From Poindextera sp965277425 (GTDB lineage: Bacteria > Pseudomonadota > Alphaproteobacteria > Caulobacterales > Caulobacteraceae), in assembly GCA_965277425.1 (NCBI GenBank), contig CBDICR010000007.1, forward strand, positions 620,001-684,000: DNA of 64,000 bases. The letters run 5' to 3'. Within the stretch, counting starts at the first letter, position 1; the number at the start of each line of letters is the position of its first letter. The notes beneath the pieces are model-generated. The model was not told where the DNA came from and did not search any database. It saw only the letters and a list, made by a program, of their open reading frames with translations. The position numbers were made by a program, and so were the translations under genes. Positions 34,343 to 43,880 of this stretch are shown here, one piece after another.

Positions 34343-35144
34343 GCGTTTCGACTGGAAGAATCTCGGGCAACGGGTGATCTCGGCCGTTGTGCTGATCGCC
34401 GCTGTCCTGATCGCGGTCTTCGTCGACTGGCTCTTCTTCGTGATGGTCACCGTGGCCGTGGCGCTGCTGGCGATCGAGTGGGGCGCCATGGCCTCGCCGC
34501 GCACCCCGATGCGGATGGCGACGGCGGTGACCATCGCTGTCCTGGCGACGCTCTTTTGCGCTCACCTGAACCATTTTCCACTCGCCTGGACCCTCGTGGC
34601 GCCCGCCGCGCTGGCGGTCGCCCTGGTGGCGCGCGGCCTGGGCGCGCGGCCGGGAGACGGCGCCTTCGGCGTCGTCTACATCGCCGCGCCCTGCCTGGCC
34701 CTGAGCTGGATCCGCGCCACGCCCAACCCGATCAGCTGGACGATTTTGTTGTTCGCCGTGGTCTGGTCGGCGGACATTTGCGCGTTTTTGGTCGGGAATG
34801 CCCTGAAAGGGCCTAAACTTTGGCCTCGATATTCGCCGAACAAGACCTGGGCGGGATTCGTCGGCGGTCTTCTGGGCGCGATGGGAGCGGCGATGCTGAC
34901 GGCTGAACTGTCGACCGCCAAGCTCAGCCTTATCGCCGCGGCCTCTATCGGCCTGGCGGGCGGCCTGGCGACCATGGCCGGGGACCTGCTCGAATCTATG
35001 TTGAAACGGCGCTTCGGGGTGAAGGATTCCGGCGATCTGATTCCAGGTCACGGCGGATTGCTCGACCGGGTCGACGGCCTGATGGTCGCCGTCATGGCCA
35101 TAGCCGGGGCGAGATTTATCCATCAGGCGGGGTGGGTGCATTGA
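34302..35144 (+). CDS. cdsA: Phosphatidate cytidylyltransferase
   Basis: 280 residues from ATG 34302 (an ATG at 34320 is possible), overlapping uppS by 41 bp. About seven to eight membrane segments; the CTP-transferase signature is SPNKTWAGFVGGLLG and GDLLESMLKRRFGVKDSGDL then IPGHGGLLDRVDGL. It makes CDP-diacylglycerol for phospholipid synthesis. It runs into dxr with a 3-13 bp overlap depending on the dxr start. Confidence 0.95.
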   Translation: MADPVSMTSLPSARRFDWKNLGQRVISAVVLIAAVLIAVFVDWLFFVMVTVAVALLAIEWGAMASPRTPMRMATAVTIAVLATLFCAHLNHFPLAWTLVAPAALAVALVARGLGARPGDGAFGVVYIAAPCLALSWIRATPNPISWTILLFAVVWSADICAFLVGNALKGPKLWPRYSPNKTWAGFVGGLLGAMGAAMLTAELSTAKLSLIAAASIGLAGGLATMAGDLLESMLKRRFGVKDSGDLIPGHGGLLDRVDGLMVAVMAIAGARFIHQAGWVH

Positions 35145-36349
35145 GCAAGGCCAAGACGATCACGGTTCTGGGTTCGACGGGGTCTGTCGGGACCTCGACG
35201 CTGGACCTGGCGGCGCGGGCGGTGGCGCATGGGTCGGCCGAGGTCGAGGTGATGGCGCTGACGGCGGGGTCGAACGTGGCGCTGCTGGCCGAGCAGGCGC
35301 TGGCCTGGCGTCCGCGGCTGGCGGTGATCGCCGACGAGCGTCTGCTGGACGAGCTTGGCGAGCGGCTGGCGGGCAGCGGCGTCGAGTGCGCCGGCGGCCA
35401 GGCGGCGGTGATCGCGGCGGCGGGGATGGGCGCGGACTGGGTGATGTCGGCGATCATGGGCTCGGCGGGCCTGGCCCCGACGCTGGCGGCGGTGCGCACG
35501 GGTGCGGTGGTGGGCCTGGCCAACAAGGAGAGCCTGGTCTGCGCCGGGCCGGCGCTCTTGGAGGCGGCGAAGGCGGCGGGCGGGGTGATCATCCCGGTGG
35601 ACAGCGAACACTCGGCCATCTTCCAGGTGCTGGACCCGGCCCTGGTGCATCGGGTGGCCAAGCTGGTCATCACCGCCTCGGGCGGGCCGTTCCGCGACTG
35701 GAGCCGGACGGCCATGGGCCGGGCCAGCCCGGAACAGGCGGTGGCGCATCCCAACTTCCGCATGGGGGCGAAGATCTCGGTGGATAGCGCCACCATGATG
35801 AACAAGGGCCTTGAGATGATCGAGGCGCGCTACCTGTTCGGGGTTCTGCCCGAGCAGATCGAGGTGCTGATTCATCCCGAGCAGATCATCCATTCCATGG
35901 TCGAGTACCGGGACGGCTCGACGCTGGCCCAGCTGGGCGCGCCGGACATGAAGACGCCGATCGCCATCGCCTATGCCTGGCCCGACCGGCTGGACTGGCC
36001 GGCGCCGCCGCTGGACCTGGCGGCCATGGGGGCCTTGACCTTCGCCGCGCCGGACGCCGAGCGCTTCCCGGCCATCGGCATCGCCCGCACGGCGATGAAC
36101 GCCGGGGGCCTGGCGCCGGCGGCCATGAGCGCGGCCAATGAGGTCGCGGTGGCCGCCTTCCTTGACCGGCGCATCGGCTTTCTGGATATTGCCGCCACGG
36201 TGGCGGACACCCTGGAGCGGATGGACCGCACCGGCGACCTGCGCGCCGGGGCCAACGCCGACGGCGCCGTGGAGATCGCCATGCACGCCGACCGCTCCGC
36301 CCGACGCGTCGCCAACGACGTCCTCGCCCAGCTCCAACCTTCGCTCTAG
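35132..36349 (+). CDS. dxr: 1-deoxy-D-xylulose 5-phosphate reductoisomerase
   Basis: 405 residues. NADPH site ITVLGSTGSVGTSTLDLAAR; substrate and metal site VDSEHSAIFQVL, ITASGGPFRDWS, HPNFRMGAKISVDSATMMNK and GLEMIEA. It catalyses the second step of the MEP isoprenoid pathway, feeding uppS upstream. No ATG fits the beginning; GTG 35132 or TTG 35141 are both possible. Confidence 0.96.
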   Translation: MGALSKAKTITVLGSTGSVGTSTLDLAARAVAHGSAEVEVMALTAGSNVALLAEQALAWRPRLAVIADERLLDELGERLAGSGVECAGGQAAVIAAAGMGADWVMSAIMGSAGLAPTLAAVRTGAVVGLANKESLVCAGPALLEAAKAAGGVIIPVDSEHSAIFQVLDPALVHRVAKLVITASGGPFRDWSRTAMGRASPEQAVAHPNFRMGAKISVDSATMMNKGLEMIEARYLFGVLPEQIEVLIHPEQIIHSMVEYRDGSTLAQLGAPDMKTPIAIAYAWPDRLDWPAPPLDLAAMGALTFAAPDAERFPAIGIARTAMNAGGLAPAAMSAANEVAVAAFLDRRIGFLDIAATVADTLERMDRTGDLRAGANADGAVEIAMHADRSARRVANDVLAQLQPSL

Positions 36350-36372
36350 ACAGAAGGGAAGACGAGCCCTCC

Positions 36373-37590
36373 ATGTTCGCCGTCGCGCAAACCGCGCTGA
36401 GTTACGTCGCCCCGTTCCTCTTCGTGCTCCTCCTGGTGATCACGGTGCACGAGTTCGGGCACTTCCTGATGGCGCGCGCCTTCGGCGTGGCCATCGATCG
36501 CTTCTCCATCGGCTTCGGCCGCGCCCTCATGAGCTGGCGTGACCGCGCCGGAATCGAATGGCGAATCGGCTGGATCCCGCTGGGCGGCTACGTGATGTTC
36601 GCCGGCGACGAAAACGCCGCCAGCGTGCCCGACTCAAATGACCTCGATGAGATGCGGCGGCGTATCGTCGCGCACGAGGGGCCGGCGGCGGTGCAAAAGT
36701 ACCTGCCGTTCAAGCCGCTGTGGCAGCGCGCCATGGTGGCCGCGGCGGGGCCGGCGGCGAACTTTGTCCTTTCGATCGCCATCTTCGCTGTCTTGCTGAT
36801 GAGCTTCGGCGAGACGACGCTGCGCGCGCGCGTCGGCGCCGTCATGCCCGGCTCGCCGGCCGCGGCCGCCGGGTTCCAGGCCGGCGATCTGGTCACGCGC
36901 GCGGACGGGCGGACGATCGACAGCTTCGAACAGCTGCAGCGGATGGTCGCCCTGCGCACCGGCGTACCGATGGTTTTCACCGTGCATCGCGGCGCCGCCG
37001 ACCTTGTCCTGAACGCCACGCCAAGACGCGCGGTGGTCGAAGATCCGATGGGCGGTCATAACGCCCAGGGCTTGCTGGGCTTCACCTCGTCGACGGCGCC
37101 GGGCGACGTCGTGCAACGGCGCTACGGTCCCATAGCCGCCGTCGGCGCCGGCGCGGCGCGGACCTGGGACATGCTGTCGACCACCGTCTACTACCTTGGC
37201 CGAATGGCCCAGGGCCAGGAATCCGGAAAACAGATCACCGGCGTCATCGGCATCGCCCAGGTGTCGCATTTCGCCGCGGAGGAGGGCGCTCGCGGCGCGC
37301 AAGGCTTCGCCGCCCAGGCGCTGGGCAGCATGGTGACGCTGCTCAGCCTGGCGGCCATGGTCTCCGTCAGCATCGGTTTCGCCAATCTGCTTCCCATACC
37401 GGTGCTCGATGGCGGCCATCTGCTGTTCTACGCCTATGAGGCCGTCGCGCGCCGGCCGGTGGCCGCCTCGGTGCAGGCGGTGAGCTATCGGGTGGGGCTT
37501 GCCTTACTGCTCGGTTTGATGTTGTTCGCCACCACCAACGACCTGCAGCGCATTAACGTATTTCGTTTCCTCGGCGGCCTGTTCTCGTGA
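36373..37590 (+). CDS. rseP: Site-2 protease RseP (MmpA)
   Basis: 405 residues. Zinc motif HEFGH at 26-30 in the first membrane segment, a single visible PDZ domain (GAVMPGSPAAAAGFQAGDL), and the third zinc ligand region NLLPIPVLDGGHLLFYAYEA. The inner-membrane protease cleaves anti-sigma factors; in Caulobacter the homologue MmpA also cleaves PodJ. Its TGA overlaps the proposed GTG of bamA. Confidence 0.95.
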   Translation: MFAVAQTALSYVAPFLFVLLLVITVHEFGHFLMARAFGVAIDRFSIGFGRALMSWRDRAGIEWRIGWIPLGGYVMFAGDENAASVPDSNDLDEMRRRIVAHEGPAAVQKYLPFKPLWQRAMVAAAGPAANFVLSIAIFAVLLMSFGETTLRARVGAVMPGSPAAAAGFQAGDLVTRADGRTIDSFEQLQRMVALRTGVPMVFTVHRGAADLVLNATPRRAVVEDPMGGHNAQGLLGFTSSTAPGDVVQRRYGPIAAVGAGAARTWDMLSTTVYYLGRMAQGQESGKQITGVIGIAQVSHFAAEEGARGAQGFAAQALGSMVTLLSLAAMVSVSIGFANLLPIPVLDGGHLLFYAYEAVARRPVAASVQAVSYRVGLALLLGLMLFATTNDLQRINVFRFLGGLFS

Positions 37591-40094
37591 GCATCCGCCC
37601 TTTGCCGATGGCCCCAACGATGGATCTTTCCACCGCTCGCCGCCCACGCGCCTATGCACGCGCCGCGTCGGGGCTGGCCATGCTGCTGGCGACGTCGGCC
37701 CTAGCGTCCGGCGCGTGGGCGCAAGCCGCGCCGGCGCCTTCCGCGCCCGCGCCGACCACCAACCTGCAGGCGCCGCCGCCTTCGACGAGTCCGACGCCGG
37801 CGGCGCCAGGCCCGGTCGTCCCGGAGAGCGGCGTGGTGCAGCGGATCGTGGTCCAGGGCAATGAGCGGATCGAGACCGATACCATCCTGGCCTATCTTCC
37901 CATCCAGGTGGGCGACACCGTCGGCGCCGCCCAGATCGACGAGGCCATCAAGACGCTGTTCAAGACCGATCTGTTCGCCGACGTGAACGTCGAACTCAAG
38001 AGCGGCGACCTGGTCGTCGGCGTTGTCGAAAACCCGATCATCAACCAGGTGGTGTTCGAGGGCAATTCGAACATCAAGGACGACAAGCTGCGTGACGAGG
38101 TGCAGGTGCGTCCGCGCGGCATCTACACCAAGGCCAAGGTCGAGGCCGACCTGCAGCGGATCGTCGAACTCTATCGCCGCTCGGGGCGCATCTCTGTCAC
38201 CGTCACGCCGCAGATCGTCGCCCTGCCGCAAAAGCGGGTCGACCTGATCTTCAAGATCAACGAGGGCCCCAAGAGCGGCATCCTCAGGATCGAATTCATC
38301 GGCGCGAAGCATTTTTCCGCGGCCGACCTGCGCGGCGTGATCACCACCAAGGAAAGCCGCCTCTATCGGTTCCTCAGCACCAACGACAACTACGACCCGG
38401 ACCGGATCGACTATGACCAGGAACAGCTGCGGAAATTCTATCGCAACCGGGGCTATTACGACTTCCGCATCGTCAACGCCGTGGCCGAGTTGGCGCCGGA
38501 CAAGAACAGCTTCGTGGTCACCTACACGCTCGACGAAGGGGTGCAGTACAAGTTCGGCAAGCTGACGGTCAATACGGCGCTGAAAAAGCTGAACGGCGCG
38601 GTGCTGAAGCAGCTTCTGCCGATCCGCTCAGGCCAGCTTTACCAGGACGACAAGATCGAGCAATCGACCGACGCGCTCACCTTCGCGGCCGGCGCGGCCG
38701 GCTTCGCCTTCGTCGAGGTCGAACCGCACTACACCGCCAATCGCGCCACCCACACCGTCGACGTCGCCTTCGACGTGAAGGAGGGTCCGCGGGTCTATGT
38801 CGAGCGCATCGACATCGTCGGCAACACCCAGACCGTCGACTACGTCATCCGCCGCGAGCTGCTGCTTTCCGAAGGCGACGCCTACAACCGCGTCCTGGTC
38901 GACCGCTCGAAGAATGACGTCAAGGCGCTCGGCTTCTTCAAGGACGTCGACATCACCCAGTCGCCGGGCAGCGCGCCCGATCGCACGGTGCTGCAGGTGA
39001 AGGTCACCGAACAGCCGACCGGGGAGTTGTCGTTCAGCGCCGGCTACAGCACGATCGACAAGCTGGTCACCGACATCGGCGTCTCGGAGCGGGACTTCCG
39101 CGGCCTGGGCGAGGACGCCCGCGCCGAACTCTCGCTCGGCTCGATCCGCCAGCAGCTCAGCCTGTCGTTTACCCAGCCCCGGTTCCTGGATCGCAACCTG
39201 AGCGCCGGCGTGGATCTGTACGGTTATCGCTACGACTTCACCCAATACGCCGGCTACACCAGCGAATCGATTGGCGGCGACGTCCACCTCGGCTTCCCGC
39301 TCAGCCCTTACGTGACCATGCAGCTGCGCTATTCGCTGCACGCCGACAACGTTGCGGTCCAGTCGAGCCAGTGCGGCGCGACGCCGACGCTGTCCACCAT
39401 CATCTGCGCCCAGCAGGGCACGACGCTCACCTCGGCCCCGGGCTATACGCTTCGGTGGGACAAACGGAACGATCCGATCAATCCCACGCGCGGCTTTTAT
39501 CTGCAGATGACTCAGGACTTCGCCGGGCTGGGGGGCAGCGTCCGCTACGTCAAGACCGTCGGCGAAGGCGGCTGGTACCATGGCTTCAATTCCGACTTCA
39601 TCCTCAGCGCCACCACCCAGGTCGGCTATGTCGGCGGCTGGGGCGGCGACGACGTCCGCATCAACGACCGCTTCTTCGCCGGAGGCGGCGATGCGGGCGG
39701 CGCGCTCTTCCGCGGTTTCCAGGTCGCCGGCATCGGCCCGCGGGATACGACGCCTGGCCTTGGCCAGGAGGCGCTTGGCGGCAAGCTCTACGCGATCGGA
39801 ACCGTCGAGGAGACCTTCCCCGACGGACTTCCGGAACAGTACGGCATCCATACCGCCGCCTTCGCTCAGGTCGGCACGCTGGGCCTGCTCGACGACGCCG
39901 ACAAGCGCACCGCCGGCAGCCTGATCAACGACCCGTTTGTGCGGGACGACCTGGCGCTGCGCTTGTCGGCCGGCATAAGCATCTTCTGGAAATCGCCGCT
40001 GGGGCCGATTCGCATCGACCTCGCCGCCCCGATCCTCAAACAGTCCTACGACAAAACCCAAGTCTTCAACTTCTCCACCCAAACCAGGTTCTAA
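37587..40094 (+). CDS. bamA: Outer membrane protein assembly factor BamA
   Basis: About 835 residues from GTG 37587; ATGs at 37608 and 37620 are alternatives. A signal peptide ends near ASGAWAQA. Five POTRA domains follow (the first begins VVQRIVVQGNERIETDTILA), then the beta-barrel. The conserved barrel loop motif appears as LFRGFQVAGIGPRD, and the protein ends in a Phe (TQTRF), as outer-membrane barrels do. BamA folds and inserts outer-membrane proteins; rseP and skp are adjacent as usual. Confidence 0.96.
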   Translation: MSIRPLPMAPTMDLSTARRPRAYARAASGLAMLLATSALASGAWAQAAPAPSAPAPTTNLQAPPPSTSPTPAAPGPVVPESGVVQRIVVQGNERIETDTILAYLPIQVGDTVGAAQIDEAIKTLFKTDLFADVNVELKSGDLVVGVVENPIINQVVFEGNSNIKDDKLRDEVQVRPRGIYTKAKVEADLQRIVELYRRSGRISVTVTPQIVALPQKRVDLIFKINEGPKSGILRIEFIGAKHFSAADLRGVITTKESRLYRFLSTNDNYDPDRIDYDQEQLRKFYRNRGYYDFRIVNAVAELAPDKNSFVVTYTLDEGVQYKFGKLTVNTALKKLNGAVLKQLLPIRSGQLYQDDKIEQSTDALTFAAGAAGFAFVEVEPHYTANRATHTVDVAFDVKEGPRVYVERIDIVGNTQTVDYVIRRELLLSEGDAYNRVLVDRSKNDVKALGFFKDVDITQSPGSAPDRTVLQVKVTEQPTGELSFSAGYSTIDKLVTDIGVSERDFRGLGEDARAELSLGSIRQQLSLSFTQPRFLDRNLSAGVDLYGYRYDFTQYAGYTSESIGGDVHLGFPLSPYVTMQLRYSLHADNVAVQSSQCGATPTLSTIICAQQGTTLTSAPGYTLRWDKRNDPINPTRGFYLQMTQDFAGLGGSVRYVKTVGEGGWYHGFNSDFILSATTQVGYVGGWGGDDVRINDRFFAGGGDAGGALFRGFQVAGIGPRDTTPGLGQEALGGKLYAIGTVEETFPDGLPEQYGIHTAAFAQVGTLGLLDDADKRTAGSLINDPFVRDDLALRLSAGISIFWKSPLGPIRIDLAAPILKQSYDKTQVFNFSTQTRF

Positions 40095-40099
40095 CGACC

Positions 40100-40723
40100 A
40101 TGATGACTAAGAAATCTGGCGTCGCGTTCGTCGGCGTCCTCTCCATTGCGGCCTTGGCGCCCCTGATGGTCCAAGCCCAGACCCCGACCCACACGACGGC
40201 GGCGGCGCCGGCCGGTCCGCCGATCCCCGGCCTGTGCGTCCTGTCCCAGGAGGCGGTCGTCTACACCTCGACCGTCGGCAAGTACGTCGCCACGCGGCTG
40301 CAACAGCTGAACCAGGCCGCCCAGGCCGAAATCACCAGTCAAACCACCAGCCTGCAAAACGACGAGAAGGCGTTCGAGGCGGCGCGCGCCGGCCTCTCTG
40401 CCGACCAGTTGCAGCAACGCGCCGCCGCCCTGGCGGCTCGCGAACACGATCTTGAGCGTACGGTTCAGATCCGGCGTGAGGAATTGAGCCAGACCGAGCA
40501 GAAGGCCCAGGCGCGCATCCTGACCGAAGCCACGCCGATCTTCCAGGAGGCGGTCCGCTCGCACAACTGCTCTATCGTGCTGGCGGGCACGGGTGTTCTG
40601 GTGGCGGAAGAGTCGATGAACCTCACGCCGACGGTGATCGCCGGGTTGAACGCCAAGATCACCCAGTTCGAGTTCGAGCGTGAGCATCTGGATCAAGCGG
40701 GCGCAGCCGCGCCGGCCCAGTAG
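40100..40723 (+). CDS. skp: OmpH/Skp family periplasmic chaperone
   Basis: 207 residues. Signal peptide ending LAPLMVQAQ, then a Pro/Ala linker, VLSQEAVVYTSTVGKYVATR and a long coiled coil (LNQAAQAEITSQTTSLQNDE to RREELSQTEQKAQARIL). Skp trimers hold unfolded outer-membrane proteins with their coiled-coil arms. It lies between bamA and lpxD, the standard position. Confidence 0.9.
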   Translation: MMTKKSGVAFVGVLSIAALAPLMVQAQTPTHTTAAAPAGPPIPGLCVLSQEAVVYTSTVGKYVATRLQQLNQAAQAEITSQTTSLQNDEKAFEAARAGLSADQLQQRAAALAAREHDLERTVQIRREELSQTEQKAQARILTEATPIFQEAVRSHNCSIVLAGTGVLVAEESMNLTPTVIAGLNAKITQFEFEREHLDQAGAAAPAQ

Positions 40724-40771
40724 GTTCGCGGCGAAGCTTTCCAGCACGCCGCCAGGAGGCCGGAAAGCGCC

Positions 40772-41800
40772 ATGCCGGATTCGCGTTTCTTCGAAACCCT
40801 GAGATCGATCAGCGTCGCCGAACTGGTTGAGATCACCGGAGCGACGCCGGCCGCGGGCGCGGCGGGCGCCAGACCGGTGTTCGACCTGGTCGCGCCGCTA
40901 GGGCTGGCGCAAGCGGATGCAGTCAGCTTCTTCTCGGACTCCCGCCATCTGGACGCGCTCAAGGCGACCAGGGCGGGGGGCTGTTTCCTGACGCCCGACC
41001 ATGCGGGGTTCGCGCCGGACGGTTGTGCGGTGCTGCTGACGCGGGAGCCGAAGATCGCCTACGCCAAGGCGGCGAACCGGCTGCATCGGCCCCGGCTGAT
41101 GCCGACGGACTTCGAGCGCGTGCATCCGACGGCGGTGCTCGAGGAGGACGTAGTCCTGGCGCCCGGCGCGGTCGTTGGGCCGGGCGCCTGCATCGGGGCG
41201 AGGTCGCATATCGGCGCGAACGCGGTGATCGGGCCTGGCGTCGCGATCGGGCGCGACGGCGTGATCGGCTCGAACGTCACCATCGGCTTTGCGCTGATCG
41301 GCGACCGGGTGCGCATCCTGGCCGGCGCGGTGATCGGCCAGGCGGGCTTTGGCGTCGATATCGATGCGGGCGCGGCGATCGACCTGCCCCAGCTCGGCCG
41401 CGTCATCCTGCAAGACGGCGTGACCGTCGGGGCCAATAGCTGTATCGATCGCGGAGCCTGGGAGGATACGGTCGTCGGCGAAAACACCAAGATCGATAAT
41501 CTGGTCCAGATCGGTCACAATGTTCAGCTGGGCCGCAGCTGCGTCCTGTGCGGTCATGTCGGCCTGTCGGGCAGCACGATCGTCGGCGACGGCGTCATGT
41601 TCGGCGCCAAGGCCGGCATTGCCGACCATGTCACCATCGGCGCCGGGGCCCAGGTCATGGCAGCCGCGGGCGTCATGCATGATATCCCCGCCGGCGAGAT
41701 CTGGGGCGGCGCGCCCGCGGTTCGGGCGCGGCAGTTCTGGCGTCAGGTGGCCTGGGTCAGCCGCATGGTCAATGGGCGAAACCGGAGGGGCGAGGCTTGA
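40772..41800 (+). CDS. lpxD: UDP-3-O-acylglucosamine N-acyltransferase
   Basis: 342 residues. A short N-terminal uridine-binding domain (VSFFSDSRHLDALKATRAGG) is followed by a left-handed beta-helix of hexapeptide repeats (VVLAPGAVVGPGACIGARSH) and the catalytic His region DNLVQIGHNVQLGRSCVLCG. It adds the N-linked acyl chain in lipid A synthesis. It overlaps fabZ by 4 bp. Confidence 0.96.
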   Translation: MPDSRFFETLRSISVAELVEITGATPAAGAAGARPVFDLVAPLGLAQADAVSFFSDSRHLDALKATRAGGCFLTPDHAGFAPDGCAVLLTREPKIAYAKAANRLHRPRLMPTDFERVHPTAVLEEDVVLAPGAVVGPGACIGARSHIGANAVIGPGVAIGRDGVIGSNVTIGFALIGDRVRILAGAVIGQAGFGVDIDAGAAIDLPQLGRVILQDGVTVGANSCIDRGAWEDTVVGENTKIDNLVQIGHNVQLGRSCVLCGHVGLSGSTIVGDGVMFGAKAGIADHVTIGAGAQVMAAAGVMHDIPAGEIWGGAPAVRARQFWRQVAWVSRMVNGRNRRGEA

Positions 41801-42246
41801 GTCAGGTCGATATCGATATCGATGAAATTCTGCGGCTGATCCCGCATCGGCCGCCCTTTCTGATGATCGATCGGGCGGAGGATTTTCAGTCCTACAAGTC
41901 GCTCATCGGCGTCAAGAACGTCGCCATGAACGAGCCCTTCTTCGCCGGCCACTTTCCCGGCTATCCGGTGATGCCGGGCGTGATGATCGTCGAAGCCATC
42001 GCCCAGACCGGCGGGGTTTTGATGTCCAAGTCGATGGCGCTCGATCTTGAGCGCAAGAGCATCTTCTTCATGTCGCTGGACAAGTGCCGGTTCCGCTATC
42101 CGGTGCGGCCGGGCGACATCCTGCGCATGCCGGTCGATGTCATCCGCGCCCGCCCGACGGTCGCGCAGTTCAAGGGCCGCGCCATGGTCGGCGACAATCT
42201 CGCTGCCGAAGTCGAGTTCATGGCCATGGTCGTCGAGCGGACCTGA
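41797..42246 (+). CDS. fabZ: 3-hydroxyacyl-[acyl-carrier-protein] dehydratase FabZ
   Basis: 149 residues with the hot-dog fold signature: IPHRPPFLMIDRAEDFQSYK, the catalytic His in FFAGHFPGYPVMPG and the helical Glu in VMIVEAIAQTGGVL. It dehydrates 3-hydroxyacyl-ACP, competing with LpxA and LpxD for the same substrate pool, which explains its place among lpx genes. It overlaps lpxA by one base. Confidence 0.97.
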   Translation: MSQVDIDIDEILRLIPHRPPFLMIDRAEDFQSYKSLIGVKNVAMNEPFFAGHFPGYPVMPGVMIVEAIAQTGGVLMSKSMALDLERKSIFFMSLDKCRFRYPVRPGDILRMPVDVIRARPTVAQFKGRAMVGDNLAAEVEFMAMVVERT

Positions 42247-43040
42247 TGAGCAAGATCCATCCCCTAGCCAGTATCGACAAGGCCGCCGAGCTCGGCGAAG
42301 ACGTCGAGATCGGCCCCTATTGCATCGTCGGCCCACAGGTCAAGCTGGGCGCGCGCACCCGGCTGCAGTCGCACGTCAATGTCGAAGGCCTGACCGAGAT
42401 CGGCGAAGACTGCGTTGTGCATCCCTTCGCCAGCCTGGGCGGCCCGCCCCAGCACCAGGCCCACAAGGGCAAAGACACCAGCCTGATCATCGGCGACCGC
42501 AACCTGATCCGCGAATATGTCACCATGAATGCCGGCTCGTCCGTCGGCACGGGGGTGACCCGGGTCGGCTCGGACTGCACCTTCTACACCGGCGCGCACG
42601 TGGCCCACGACTGCATCGTCGGCGACCGGGTGCTGTTGATCAACCTGGCCACGCTCGGCGGTCATGTCGTTGTCAGCGACTTTGCGATCGTCGGCGGACT
42701 GGCCGGCGTGCACCAGTTCACCCGCATCGGCCGCTACGCCTTCGTTGGGGCCATGGCGACGGTGGTGCGTGACGTCATTCCTTACGGCAGCGTCTGGGGC
42801 AACCACGCCCACCTGGAGGGCCTCAACCTTGTCGGCCTGAAGCGACGCGGATTTTCCCGTGAACAGATCAATACGCTCCGCGTCGCCTATCGCCTGCTGT
42901 TCGCCGAGGAAGGCTCCTTCCAGGAGCGGGTCGACGACGTTGCCGAAACCTATGCCGAGGCCGCCGAGGTCATGGAGGTCATCGATTTCATCCGCGCCGA
43001 TTCCAGCCGGCCGCTCTGCATGCCGGCCCGCGAGGTCTGA
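42246..43040 (+). CDS. lpxA: UDP-N-acetylglucosamine acyltransferase
   Basis: 264 residues from ATG 42246 (MSKIHPLASIDKAAELGEDV). Hexapeptide beta-helix with GGPPQHQAHKG, the catalytic His in GAHVAHDCIVGD, and a C-terminal helical domain (LVGLKRRGFSREQINTLRVA). It performs the first step of lipid A synthesis. An upstream in-frame extension overlaps fabZ and is not needed. Confidence 0.97.
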   Translation: MSKIHPLASIDKAAELGEDVEIGPYCIVGPQVKLGARTRLQSHVNVEGLTEIGEDCVVHPFASLGGPPQHQAHKGKDTSLIIGDRNLIREYVTMNAGSSVGTGVTRVGSDCTFYTGAHVAHDCIVGDRVLLINLATLGGHVVVSDFAIVGGLAGVHQFTRIGRYAFVGAMATVVRDVIPYGSVWGNHAHLEGLNLVGLKRRGFSREQINTLRVAYRLLFAEEGSFQERVDDVAETYAEAAEVMEVIDFIRADSSRPLCMPAREV

Positions 43041-43046
43041 GCCGTC

Positions 43047-43880
43047 ATGGCCAAGCTCGGGCTGATCGCGGGGGCCGGCGGGCTTCCGGTCGAGATCGTC
43101 CGCGCCTGCGAGGCCGCCGAACGGCCGATTTTCGTGGTGCGCTTGGGCGGTCTCGCTGATCCGGCCATCGCCGAGGCGCGCGGCGTCGACGCCGGGGTGG
43201 CGGAATGGGGCAAGGTCTTCGCCGCCTTGAAGCGCGAAGGCTGCGAACGGGTCTGTTTCGCCGGCCATGTGCCGAGGCCGGACTTCGCCAACCTGAAACC
43301 GGACCTGCGCGGCCTGGCGGCCTTGCCGGGGATCATCGCGGCGGCGCGCAAGGGCGACGACGCCCTGCTGCGGCAGATCATGCGCGAGATCGAGCGCGAG
43401 GGCTTTGTTGTCGAAGGCGCCAATGAAGTCCTCAGTAGCCTGACGATTTCGCCGGGGCCGCTGGGACGTTGCGCGCCCTTGGAGCGGCACATGGCCGATA
43501 TCGCCCAGGCCGTCCGCGCCGCCCGGGCGCTTGGCGAACTCGATATCGGCCAGGGCGTCGTCGTCGCCAACGGCCTGATCCTGGCCGTCGAGGCCCAGGA
43601 GGGCACCGACGCCATGCTGCGGCGCTGCGCCGAATTGCCCGCCGCGCTAAGGGGAAACGAGGGCGAGCCGGTCGGCGTGCTGGCCAAGGCGGTGAAGCCG
43701 AACCAGGACCGCCGGATCGACCTGCCAGCCGTCGGGCCGGCGACGGTGCTGGGCGCGGCGCGCGCCGGACTGGCCGGGATCGTCGGCGAGACCGGAGCGC
43801 TGCTGGTCATCGATCGGGCGGCGGTCATTCAGACGGCGGACGATCTGGGCCTGTTCGTCCTGGGCGTGGCGCCGGCGTGA
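43047..43880 (+). CDS. lpxI: UDP-2,3-diacylglucosamine pyrophosphatase LpxI
   Basis: 277 residues of the DUF1009/LpxI family: LGLIAGAGGLPVEIVRACEA, FVVRLGGLADPAIAEARG, RPDFANLKPDLRGLAALPGI and a C-terminal domain with KPNQDRRIDLPAVGPATVL. LpxI replaces LpxH in Caulobacter and many alphaproteobacteria and makes lipid X. It lies between lpxA and lpxB and overlaps lpxB by 4 bp (GTGA). Confidence 0.95.
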   Translation: MAKLGLIAGAGGLPVEIVRACEAAERPIFVVRLGGLADPAIAEARGVDAGVAEWGKVFAALKREGCERVCFAGHVPRPDFANLKPDLRGLAALPGIIAAARKGDDALLRQIMREIEREGFVVEGANEVLSSLTISPGPLGRCAPLERHMADIAQAVRAARALGELDIGQGVVVANGLILAVEAQEGTDAMLRRCAELPAALRGNEGEPVGVLAKAVKPNQDRRIDLPAVGPATVLGAARAGLAGIVGETGALLVIDRAAVIQTADDLGLFVLGVAPA